DNA of 64,000 bases from Trichoplax adhaerens (Eukaryota > Placozoa > Uniplacotomia > Trichoplacea > Trichoplacidae): NCBI RefSeq assembly GCF_000150275.1, contig NW_002060943.1:3189264-3253263 (forward strand), given 5' to 3'. The position numbers and the translations under genes are program-made. Shown piece by piece: positions 1 to 13,000 of the stretch; position 1 is the first letter of the stretch, and every line of letters begins with the position of its first letter. The notes beneath the pieces were generated by a model, which saw nothing but the letters and a program-made list of their open reading frames with translations, was not told the DNA's origin and ran no database searches.

Positions 1-23
1 TTTGAATATTGTATTGCATTTAG

Positions 24-2604
24 AAATGGGAGAAAATATCGGAAGATTTTGCGTCTTTTAAGAAGTCAAAAGAAAGTGGCAGTATCGTAAAAGGCCAAAA
101 GTTAATGTCTCTGCTTATTATGCCTGTTCAACGTATTCCACGTTATAAACTCCTTTTAGAAGAATTATTAAATCTATCGCGTCCTGGTGATAAGGATTAC
201 TTAAAATTAAAACGTAGGTTTGAGCCTAAAGTCTTATTTCAGGATTTAAATTTATCATTAATGTACTATAAACTGGGATGAGAGATTATAATACCTAATG
301 ATTTTATTGCTAATTATGCAAATAACATAATAAGAGTCCTACGTTCTATTACATAGAATCAGTTGAAGATATAACTAAAGTTGTCGAGTTTGTTAATGAA
401 AAAATCCGCGAACATCAAGACTACGACAAAGTCATTATGATACAAAATAAGTTTAAAGGGAATTCAGCTCCGAATTTTGTAGCTCCAGGTTTGATACTAA
501 TAAGTGAAGATTAGTTTTAATTGATAATTTAGTTACTCACTCTTTCAGTCTTATATTGCAATTTCAATGGATAACAATATAGATGTTGATTGAGTAGCTG
601 CACATTCGCTAAATTTTAAATTGCATTATTCCTTGTGTTGAAAGTTAATGTTAATTTGTAAGTGTAACAGAAATATTTCACTGTTTATTATTTAAAGGCC
701 GAAAATTAATTAAAGAAGGGTCATTGTGGAAGGTACGATTTACTAATCCGATTCAAATTCTCAATAAATACGTAGCACGCCTGTCATTGCTTAGACTATT
801 AATTTATTATTATCTATTTAATTGGTAGCATTTAGATTGTTGACTTTTATAACTATTCAAACTAGACTAATTGTTGGAAAATATCCTTTTTGCAGGTCTG
901 CGGCAAAAAATCGAAGATTAGAATGTTTTTTCTGTTTTCTGATATCTTAGTCTATGCTAGACAAGCCTTTACATTTGGTGCTAATAATTCAATAAGGTAC
1001 CTGTGTCTTTTTTACTATTTATTTAAAAAGTAAATAGACGGCCCAGTTTGTAAGCTGTAAAAACCTACAGTACAGTTTAAATTTTTCAAAGATACGTAGA
1101 AATAACTTCGTTATAGTCTTCAATGTTAATTTTGTTTTTCTTGACATAAAATATTGCGTTTCCACTACAGAAATTATGAGTGTCGTGGAATTTTACCTCT
1201 TTCATATTGCTCGATTGTGGAAATATTTGGCGGTAGCGAGAACGCCGATGCTGGTGGCTTGGTTAAATTGACTTGCAAAGGAAAATCGTTTTTACTATAT
1301 TCAAATGATCGTCTAGAGATTCAAGGATGGAGTAAAGAATTGAAAAATGCGATTAGGTATATTTTGCAATGTATATAGGGTCAATGCATTGATAAGGATG
1401 CAATTACCATTATTTCTAACTTTTTTTGTATTTAATTACAGAAACGCACTTGAATCTCGACTGTCGTTAAAAAAGTTGATAGTAGATAGCGATGTGGTAA
1501 GAGTTAAGAAGAAGACTACCATCAGTTTACCCCCTAGAAGATTTAGTCTCAGAAGGAAGAGTCGCACTCCTAAAAGAATTAAGGAGGTAGATTATGCAAC
1601 TCGATGTGTTACCCTAATTATGGTCACTCCTAACATATTGACAATCCTTGCGTTGATGCGATCCATTGATAATTATAATTTTTAATTATATTCTTACAAA
1701 TAGTACTTATCAGAAAGCTGTATGGACAGCTTATATCCAATGCGAAAAGAACTGATTCCACATCATACACCTAAAGTTGCCAGATACAATAGAGAACGAT
1801 CAAAAAACTTGGAAACTCAGAAAAGTAATGTTAAATGCGATGCTAATGAAGCACTTTTGACACCAAGTAAAGCCGTTGAAGAGTAAGTTACTATCCAGTA
1901 ATTATTGAGTTGTCTATAAAATAGTAATATTTAGATTAACCGGAGAATTAGTTGCTGTCACTCAACTGAGATAGATGGGGAATATGACATGAAAAAGCTA
2001 CCGTATGTGCAGTATAACGAATAAGTATAATTAGTAATTTTATGTTATCCTCAGTAACGACGGGTTAGCCATTTATGCGATCATTTGTAATAAGTATGGG
2101 AAGAAAAAATTTTAAGTATGTTGGCTTTTGTATGGTGCGTCTTTGGTTAGGAGCACAGTGTACTGTATTTCGTGTCCATGCATGCTTAGGATTACGATTT
2201 CTGAACTGGCTGTACTGTATGGTGTAATTTAGTTGACGCTTTTCCTTACAGAATGTAGACATAGACTTTTTGAAATTTTCTAAGTAATGTAGGTCGTAAT
2301 AAAAATGACAGTTATCGTACTGGTTTGGATTATGTTCGTAAAGTACTTTTTAAGACATCAGTACTCCCAACCCTACCTTTTACTTCTGAATAACAGTATG
2401 TCATTGAAACACCTAAACAACTGCAGGAGCTCTACTAAACCATACAGCTTTTGTCAATACCTTGAATAAATTTGAACGTAGCCATCTAATGTTTTACTAA
2501 CATTTGGACATTGATTTTTTGCTAGGACATTGGAATTAACACATGATATGTCACTCTACGTACCGAAAAAGAAACCAGAAATAGCACAGTGTATCATTAT
2601 ATAA
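24..2604 (+). CDS. DH-PH Rho guanine-nucleotide exchange factor (3' part)
   Basis: Exchange factor that loads GTP onto Rho-family GTPases at membranes; the 5' part lies outside the window. Exons 24-213, 357-488, 698-732, 896-996, 1171-1356, 1442-1586, 1704-1882 and 2526-2604, all with compatible phases. The first exons give the end of a DH domain, including the classic helix LLIMPVQRIPRYKLLLEELL. GRKLIKEGSLWKV then opens a PH domain (RMFFLFSDILVYAR) closing near GWSKELKNAIR. A basic linker RRFSLRRKSRTPKR and a short tail follow. The tail depends on splicing: the donor at 1883 reads GTAAGT, and if it is unused the frame meets TAA at 1884. I favour splicing to 2526, which adds about 25 residues. 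The family is clear. The closest paralogue is not; it looks like small DH-PH proteins of the ARHGEF39/FGD type, but I cannot decide. It converges on liprin-alpha. Confidence 0.87.
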
Positions 2605-4078
2605 AATCTACTAGACTATCACGATTGCAAAGTGATAGACAGATATTATCATCTGCTGTATCTGTGAGATAAAATAATGAGATAGAAATATTCTGGCAAG
2701 GATAATATTTAATACTAAATTTTTTCTTCTAACTTCAGGCGTATTTAGTTTTAATATTTTGCAATAGTAGTAACATCAGTCGATTACATTATAATCGATT
2801 GTAAAGCAATAGCAGCATCTATTACAGACCACCAGACGGATTATAGTAATCGTGCGTCATATAATAGCACCCATATCTGTTCTATTGTATTTGAAATATT
2901 TTAAAACGCGAATGTACTAAGTTTCTATTTATTGTGTAAGTGCTATGAAAATGTAGCCACTTCGGATGATTCTGTCACATATTGTCAAGGGCTAATTTTG
3001 TTTAAGTCCAACTTAGTTCCTATTAAAAGTAGTTAATATGGCTACAAAGACAACTTTGTTATTAGGTCATAGTTATGGATGTAAATGCCTGATATGCATA
3101 GTTAACGGACTACGTATCAATAATTGATACTCGCATTTATCTAAATTATTAGATGATGCGCATAATATACATAACATAACGGTGGTATATTTAGTTAACA
3201 GATTGTACACACATCTTAATATGATTTCTTTACGTAATAATTTTATTTTGGGTTATCAAGATAACTGGTGTATTTTATCATGTAAATCTTAATGCAGCTG
3301 AGTGTGTGTTCATAATATGTTGATATTTGCACTGAAGTAATAATAAATCAGCTGCGAAATAAGAAATAGATAAATGGCTGCCACGCATAATAATACCTTA
3401 CGTCTATAATTTAATACAGTTGAGAACGGTCGTCAATTACATCGGCTTAGCCTAGTATCTATCTTTAAAATTCAGACCAGAAGCATGTTTGTATAGAAGA
3501 AGTTTCAGCAGTCTTCAAAATTTCTATAGATCTAGTCATTCATCGACAAAGTATTTACTTCGTAGAAGAGAATGCTACGAATTAAGAAAAGACTGCTGAT
3601 GTTTAGAACTACTGCAAGATTTTGTCTTATACTCACATTTAAGGAGTGATTAAAAATTGTTGATTGAATAAGGTGAATAAAATGGATATAAGAACAAGTA
3701 CAGTTAACGATGTAAGTTATCGCAAGATCATGAAGGCCTTGATACATTTGTAATTATGCTTATGGCGCGGGAATATTTTACAGTACCCGTAGTAGTAAAT
3801 CTGTATAAATATATTTCTCTTGTTGATATTATAAAATTCCATGGAATAACGGGATTAAAACGTAAACATGTCTTCTGTAAACATTATCATATAAACAATG
3901 TAGATGAGCTTTAACATCGTTAAAAATTATCTTATGATGATAGAAACATAAATAAATCTTAGTTATATTTTTAATAGGATATTTTGTTGAAAGACTTAAA
4001 AGACAATGGTAATAAAGGTGCAATTTTAAATCCCTACGAAAATATTAATAAATAGAGGATTATAGGTTCTTAATTGGC
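2605..4078. other. Convergent 3' ends, no gene seen
   Basis: AT-rich stretch between the stop of the RhoGEF on the plus strand and the stop of liprin-alpha on the minus strand. It should hold both 3' untranslated regions. The short open frames here (for example 3532-3747 and 3829-4023 on the minus strand) have no family resemblance and no splice context. An AATAAA lies near 3343 on the plus strand, but I cannot tie it to a transcript. Confidence 0.5.
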
Positions 4079-7000
4079 TTAGAGAGAATCGTTTGCTTTT
4101 TTCATTTTTAAACTATGGCGCCAGGATAATCCTCTCTTAAATTTAGGTTCATTTTCTCCTTTATCCATACTTGCACTTAGCTAAAACACGTATACAGCAG
4201 ATTTACAACAGTTTCGATTACCGTTAATTGAATCTTGTGATGATTAGAATAAAAATCGATGGTGCTGAAAAATTTTTTGCTTAAATACCTGATCAATTGA
4301 TAATTTGTTACCCTTGACAGCCATTAATGCTTCAAACTGTAAATGGAGTCTACCATAAGCCTGTAATAAATGATAACGTATACTATAAAGTAAATATGCA
4401 TAAGCAGAGGAAGGAGGATGTTACTATGATCTTAACATCCAACCGAGAGATTATTAATGTAAAACAGCTTACAATGTTATTATACCTGCAATCCATGGTT
4501 TGGAATTTTGAGTTTTTGAGCAAAGACAGCGGTGGTAAATTTGCTATCAAGAGCTAGTACAGCACCATTAATTCCTGTTTGCAGCAGGTTATATGCGTAT
4601 TTCTCGAGTCCAATATCGCAAACCCATTTTATTACACGAGCATTACTCCATATTAGTAATTCTATTATATTAGAAATAAAATATATCATTATAAATTCAT
4701 AATATCATTTCATCACGAATTCACCCGGTGATTTTAATAGTTATTTCTATGGTACCTTGGTCAGTATGCTGGTTTTCTTTATGCTTTTTTACCAGTTTCT
4801 ATAATTTGAAAATGAGAATAATTTAGTTCTCATAGTGAATCAACTGAGTATTAAGCGAAATTTGCATATGTCTTACCCTCCAATCGTATTTGTATTCTTT
4901 CAAGCAGAGTAACGCATATTGCAAGCTACGACTAAGAGTAATTAGTGTAGAAAATGAATTTTAGTTAAAGGGTCTTATGAAATTCTGATTATATGATACT
5001 TACTAGTGAAATGTATCCAGTACTTTTATATATGTTTTCCAATCTTTTCTACTTAGATGCTCCATCATGCGAGCATCAATTAAGCATCCTAGAAATTTTT
5101 CCTAATGGATAGTCATAGTATTGATAAATAATAAACGTTAATAATTAGGGTTAATTGATTCCCCAATACTAATCGAATAGCCCTAATTTCAGCTTAGATT
5201 TATTGCTACTAAAATCTGAAATTGTTTGTCCTGCGACATTAAGAGTATTGCTTATATCAAAACGAACTTTGTATTGTGTTAATCCAACATGGCTTAACCA
5301 TTCACTTGCAGTCCAATCGTAATTTAAGCTACCAAATGTTATGGACTGGATAGAAAAAATTTCAGAATAACAGATGAGAGAAATTGCAATTATAAAACTA
5401 GATATAGAGGTGGTTGTATATCCTTACCGTTGGTAGAAAGTTTGAACCAGGAGTCATAACCTTAACAATTTCATCTACGGCTAACATCAATTTCAATCTA
5501 TGCAGAGGGTGTGTAATTCCGACATCTTTCTTTAATCGATCTGAGGTCATTTCCTGATTTAAGTTAAGTAAAGATAGTGTCTTAAGAATTTTCTTATTGA
5601 AGATTAAAGCTAAAAGATTATAGTACAGTGTGTCGCCTGACATACGTTTAGATCAGCTCCAGACTGGACATGATTCTTACACATCGCTACAAACCAGGCT
5701 GGCAAACAAGCCCATAGCTGAATAAAATAATAAAATAGAATTTTAACCGTTAATAATGCATTGAGTTGAAGATGATGATAAGTAAATTAGGAAATTACCT
5801 CCAGCCAAGCGATAACAGTCAAAGCATCCCAATGATCAAACGGAACTCCTTGACTACGAACTTCCTGCAATAACTGAGATCTACAAGAAGAGAAAGAATA
5901 ACTATAATGGTTAAGTTACATTGCAAAAGTTGCAGCTTTAATTATTGAATAACGATCAATATGCGACATGATCAAATCACTGCACTCACTTTGTCTTGGC
6001 TTGTGTAGTACTTCCTTGGCTTTCAGATATAGTGCTCTGGCTATCCATTGAAATTTTACCATCTAGAAAATGAGCGTGTGTGTATTAGCATTTTGTACAT
6101 TCTTTATTTAGAAGTAATGAATCGATGAAGAATTTATAATTTAGGATCGATAAGAAAAAACAATTTTCAATTGTAATTTTACCGGTTGTTGAAGAAGAAT
6201 CGTCTTTGGGTTTAATTCCTAACAGTTTGCGGAAAGAATTTCGTAAACGATTCTGCCCATGTTTTATCGAAGATTTTCGATCGATAGAGTTGCTATGAGG
6301 AGACGATGTACTATTGCTTTCCGTATGATTTAATTTGTATTCTTTATCTTCGCTAATTTCAGATGATCCAGAAACGGTATACTCTCCAATGTCCACTTCA
6401 TCATCACGATTTAGCTTAGGTCTTGACGAATTGTTACTAAATAAGATAGTAGAAATAAACGACAGATTAGTAAAATGATACTTAAACTAACTTATAATTT
6501 ATCATAAAATTTACTTACTCTGAAATTGTAGTAGAAGCATTTGAAGCTTGGGAATCTCTTGAAGTAAATTGACTATTAGCTTTGCTGCCTAAATTTCCCT
6601 CTAGTCGCTGCAGGAAACTATCCTGTTTGTGCCACTCCGTGGAGACTTTTGGTGGAGAAGGTAAAGGAGAATCGGCTTTATCTGAACCATTATCAATTGA
6701 TGATGTAAAGTGTTCACACTAAATGATAGAAAAAGAAGAGGAAAAAATAAAGATCCAATTTTAGAACGTTCTATTCAGTTTAGAAGAATAAACTTAATGT
6801 TAGGTTATTGAACTATTCAGAATGTTCTATTCAATTCAGAGGAATAACTTGAGCATTCTATAATTATTCAGAATTCTCGACTCAGTTCAGAGGAATAACT
6901 GTAGCAAATGAGTAATTAACTATTTCCAATGTTTCGTTTGATTTAGAAGAATAACTTGAATAAATGATTGTTGAATTATTTAGAATGCCGCATTTAATTT

Positions 7001-10000
7001 AGAGAAATAACTTGAGTAAATGATTTACTATACAGGATGCTCCATTCAATTTAAAGGAATAATTTGCGTAAAGAATTGTTAATCAGTCCGATTGAGACAC
7101 CCAATTTAGAGGAATAATTTCGAATCAATAATTTTACTAGATTCCACCGTTAACATAAAAACTTACATTTTCACCCAGTTCGTTCATTGTTGGATATTGA
7201 AATTTAGATGGAAGTTGGTAATTTCTTGTTACCTAGGATAATCAAGCAATGAATAATTAATTGCTATTATTTGCTTTGCTCAAACAAATACATTAGTACC
7301 CTTTCTAGCTCCGTGGTTAATATTTCTGCTTCCCATAATAATTGATCATCGTTTCTTGCTAGAGGCATTTGTGTAGCAATTCTCTGCGATAGTGGCAAAT
7401 AGGAAGCTTTCTCGATTGTATACTGATCTTCACAGCGATTAGCTACTCTCTTCTGAAGTAATTTAACTCGATCTAATGTATCTTTCAGTTCTTGTTCCTG
7501 GCTTCTATATAGAAAAAACAAATTTGGATATACAAGAGTTATAAGATAACCTATAATCATCAACCCATCGAGAATAGAATCATGACGATTTAAACGTGTA
7601 ATTGAAAAAGCTTTCTTTCTCGTTATTATTAGCATACGTTAATTCATTTTCCTCCAAAGGCGAGGAACCAGAAGATCGATTCTCCATCTCCTTTGATTCA
7701 GGTGATTCAATTTTCAGGTTTAATAACTTGTTATTAATATTATTCTCCATTTTAGGGTTATTTTCCATAATGCTTTTTGCTGTGCCTAAGAAAATGAAGA
7801 CAATGATGGTGATTCATTTTAGCTCAGCTAAATTATTAAATTACAACTTGATTAAAAAAGAATTTGTTCTCTTATTCTACCTGTATCTTTGTCTGAAGTT
7901 GTCGATGAAGAACCTTCACTTGTTAATTTTCCACGTCCATTATGATCGTCAATTTTGCCAAAGCTTTTGCTCAATTCAGATGAACCAGTTATAGCTAGAC
8001 TACTGCTTAATAAGATATCATCATGGCTCATCGAATCTCTGCCATTGCTGCAAATTAAATAATATGGAATATCAATAAAACCTATACAGAAAAGAGCTTA
8101 AAATCCATAATTACAAGTTATAAATGAAATTAATACTAACGTTAAAGCGGTTGTCGACCTTGGCGATACTCGATCTTCAATATTAATATTAATAACCTGA
8201 AGAAAGAAAAAGAATATCATTTACTTTCATGAATCATGAGAATGATAGTATACATCTAGGGATTAATAATGACCTTTTCTTCTGCTGAAATAAGTTCACG
8301 TTTAGTGCGCTCAAGTTGTAGCTGCACCATTTTCTGTGCAAATAGAGGTCGAAGGCATAAGAAATACAAATTAAACTACCTACAACTATTTCATGTTAAT
8401 AATGAGAAACCTTTTCGTAGGTTCTTTCGTCTAGTAATTCTCGAACTCTTTGTAACTCTTGATTTAAACCATTCTAAAACAGATCAATCAGTAGCAATGA
8501 CTATTTGACTATTATTTGATATTAATGATGAAAATATGGCTAAATCGAATGCCACAACGATACAGAATGTCATTTTCTCCATCAAAATACCTTGGTTTCT
8601 AAAGCAGTCATTCTTTCCTCTAAATGGATTTGTAATCTCTGATTCGTTTCCGATAGCATTTTATCCAATGTGCGTGATAATCTCATATTATCATCTTCGC
8701 TTACTTTTTGCCTCTTACGTGCCTATCCAACAGATTGAAACGAATTATTACTTTTGCTTCAGTTTTGAATCGGAAAGGGACATGATGAGCTGTATTAGAT
8801 AAATTTCTATATCATTTTACCCTTAGTAATTCAGCTTCATGATCTTGTATTTTAGTTTCAAGATCTACAATTCGATTACGCATTGCTTTCTGATTCTCGT
8901 TAGCCTGTTCAAAATTAGAAAGATTGGAAATTATAGAGAGTAATGGCAATCTTCGCTTGTTGGACGTGATCTAAAGCTCGATTTATTTTACATACTTTGG
9001 ATAATTCTTTTAGCGTATCTTGAAGTTGATTTTCTAGATCAGGTATAATTTCTGCATTTTTAATAGTATCTTTTAATTCTTTCTCTTTTGCCATATATTT
9101 CTCTTTATATTCATGTAGTAATTCTTCCATCTACAGCAATTATTTTCATATAGATAGAGGGTAAATATGAGATAGAATAAGATGATAAGTGGAGCTTGTG
9201 AAATGCTCCAATTGACAAAGTACTGAACCTCTTTTTGCGATTCTTCTTTACATGTTAATTCATCGCTTAAAAATTGATTTGCGCTTGTAGTATTATCTAA
9301 ATCTCTTTGCGTTTCACAACATCGATCTTCTAGCGTTGTAATTCTAACTTCAAGATCCTCTTTTTGTGCAAAAGTCTGTAAGAATTGATTGTTAAGGATT
9401 AGTCCTGATATCTTTTACCATACGTATAGTCTAGATTAGACAGGTAGTTTGCTGAATTCAGTTACTATTCTACATCGATTTTGCATTGGAATAGCACTAA
9501 AATAACTATCAGATAATCTTTCTATGCAAAGCCTGTAAAGAATGGATTGGCAAGGATTGCTTGGCATTTCTGGCTATAAGTGTAGTATAGACTAATGGAG
9601 TAGTTTACCAAATTCAGTCACTATTCTATACCAAATTTTCGACTAGAATAGCACAGTAAGATTATTTTATTTTTCTGTGCAAAAGCTTGTAAGAACTGAT
9701 TAGAAAGGATTACTTCTGGCATTTTAATGGTAGCATAAGCTAGTCGGTTAGTCTATCTAGTTCAAGTATTATACTACACTGATTTCCCTCTAGAACAGAA
9801 CTAAAAACAACTATAAGATTATCTTTCTATGCAAAAAGTCTGCATAAATTCATGAGTAACGTTAAATCCTGGTCATTTTTACTGTAGCCACAGCCTAGTA
9901 AATTGCCTCATTCAAGTATTATTCAACAACGATTTTTAATTAGAATTGCAATAAAAACAGCTAGCAATCATTCTTATTCAAGCAAATTGAACCTCTTCCA

Positions 10001-13000
10001 ATTTCTGTTGTAGATCAATAATAACTTCATCAGTCTTAAATAATTCGCCTTGAGTAACAGTATTTTGCTGTTCACATGTCAGTAGTTTGGTTTTTAACAT
10101 GTCTCTTTCTTCTCGTACCTTTAATGATAGTAATAACACTTTTAGAAATATGAATGATTTCGAAGCATAACGGTGAATTAATTGGTCTTACCTCTTGTAA
10201 TTCATTTTTACATTTGTCGAGATCAAAATTTAAATCTAGATTAGCATAGCTAAGTCCAACATCCTAGTATAATACAAATAACAATTTACATGAAATCAAT
10301 GCCATGTTGGTCTAGGAATGGTATCAATTATTCCACAACTACCATGGAATTGGTTGAAAAAAAAGCAATCATGACTAACCCCGTTGGTTAATGAACTTGT
10401 TGAATTTAAGCCATTATCGGTATTAATTAACTTTTCAAAAGATTCTCCATTTCTTTTTGCAATTTCTTTTAGACATTTTCTGAGCTTCACAATTTCTTTC
10501 CTAGCTCGTAACAATTTCACGTCGGTTTGATTGGCTTTTTCTGTAGCTAATGCAAGCTTTTGATGCAGCTAGTAAAAAGGAATAGAGAGGCAAATTGGAT
10601 GATTTGTTTGGGTTGTTGGTGAAATGAAAAAGTAGAAATTGATTTACCTTCTCGTCCATGGTTTTATGATGTTGATAGAGGGTTTGTAATGCTTTCATAA
10701 TTTCAATTTCTGATGATACAGCTGGCGAATTAGAATGGCGCCGAACTACCGTATTTCGTAATGATTTTTCATGTCTAGAGACTAAATTCTCCAAATGTTC
10801 TAGCAGCATCTACATATAAAATTAATCGATATGAGAGAATGTGAAAACTAAAAATATTGCTTCTGTAAAGGGAATCCGCTGTCGTATCATATTAGCAAGG
10901 ATTGAATTTTAAAATTATATTTACACTCATATTCTGTCGTTCTGATCTTAAACTATCAATTTCATCGGAATATTGTCCAATTTTATCATTTGCTGTTACC
11001 AATTCTTGTGCTATGCAGGAAAATTTCTAATATTGGTTATAAAAATGAAATTGTTATAAAATTATTGTTGCCTGAAAATTTCTTCTACAGTAATTAAACT
11101 TGATCTAATGAATGAAAGATATGGATATACGCCAAGGAATCCTTAAAATCATCTATCTATAACGAGACTAATTTGGTTGATAGCGTAATGATAGATGTTG
11201 AATCAAAAATAGAACCAAGTTTATTTTATCGAATTATTTCTCGCACCTCGGCAATGAGTATTGATCCGTCATCTAGATCATCCATATTAGTATGGAGAAC
11301 ACCATGCAAGGCACCATCGATAATATCCAATTCTTGTTGTTTCTAAAAGAAAATATATGCATCATTAATTAATTTAGACCGTGCAGTCTATTCGCTAACA
11401 TGGAAAAGCACCTTTAATTGATCTACTGCTATGTAAATCATCTATGAATGGATATTACATTAATAAGACGATGCTTATCAAGGGTAGTTTTATAATATGG
11501 AAAAAGAGCATTTCTTAGCAAACTGCAGCTCGAATGATAGCTTCGTTCATGATCAGGTTAATTCCTTCCCTTTGCAGATACATACACAAATAATAATGTA
11601 ATGATTTTAACTGATTCTACTAATGGCCAATGTATTTGATGATGATGAATCGTATTACATTGGATCATTTAAATACAACTGGTGATAGCAAATGTATACT
11701 AATCTACTTTAGTCAATGTCAAATACAGCTGCTATGGTATGTAGATGAAAATAGATCGATGAGAAATTGAGAATAAAGTTGTCAAAATAGTCATGACGGA
11801 TTTTCTACGCAATGCAAATGGATCTACTTGAACAAAAATCTTAGATGAAAAGAGCTGCGATGATATTCAAATGAATATTCTACTTGATATCCTTTGAACT
11901 ATTTTAATGAATCTTGGGTAAAAATAGAACTGTCAAGATGTTCACAGTGGACATTCTACTCAATTTCCATTTGTCTACTTTAATCGATCTTGGGTGAAAA
12001 TAAAGCTGCCATGATATTGGCAGGGTACATTCTATTCGACCTCCATTTGTCTACTTTAAACTCACAAATCTTGCGTAAAAATAGAGTTGCAATAGTCTTC
12101 TCAGTAGCTTTTCTATGCCAGTTTTAATGGATCTTAAGCATAGGAGTATGCACCAGTAAGATATTATTCAACGATTACTTTGGCCATTTCAATTCATCTG
12201 AAATTAAAATAGAGCTGCCCTTGCTATTCGACAATTAACATAAATTGATCGACTAGAACATGGCAAAGATGGATCAAGAATTGCCATAATCTGGGCGATA
12301 GATATTGAAATTAAGGCACGATAGAATAAAAATCTGCATACCATAAAATTCATGCAGTTTTTCCAGAGGGTCAATTTGCTGCCATGATAAATAGCTTATT
12401 CTTATTCAATGACTTTTAATTTTAGCATTCAATGGATCAATTGGAGTTGATTAGACTGTAAGATCAAGTTCTGGTGGATACGGAGATACTTGTATAATTG
12501 AATGATAAGAAGATCAAATTTAAAGTAGCTTTGGCGTATGGCAAGAAACGATCAAGGGCTAGAATGCTGTTATATCGATATTCCATTGAATAGGCTACCA
12601 GTAATTTAATTGCATCATCCATAGAATAATAATCTTTCCTGTCTCTTTATACGATATTATGGATAAATGGATAATAATTTAACACTGGATATGGATGATT
12701 ATCGAGTAGAAGTAAGGAGAGAATTACGTCAACAGGATCTAGATCATTTCTATATCATTGTCGTTGAGATTACGTCATTTATCCTTGGTCAGAATAATAT
12801 CGCCATTAAAAATAAAATACAATACTGATTTTTCATCTCTAGGGTATAGTTTTGAAGAAATTCGATTTTCTCTATACTTAGTGAATAAGATAGAGACTTT
12901 GTCCCTACCCTAACTGATGTCATGATAGATACAACGTAGAATTTCTCATGTCTAGGTTATGGCTTTGAAGAAATTCAATTCTCTCTATGCTCTGTGAATA

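Noticed and set aside
7602-7994. 130-codon plus-strand open frame
   Set aside because: Antisense to liprin-alpha exons 15 and 16, whose phases and context are well supported.
8269-8802. Two plus-strand open frames of 79 and 88 codons
   Set aside because: Antisense to conserved coiled-coil exons 11-13 of liprin-alpha.
12680-12830. Plus-strand frame of about 45 codons ([16 protein letters not shown])
   Set aside because: Too short, inside a liprin intron, no partner exons or family match.
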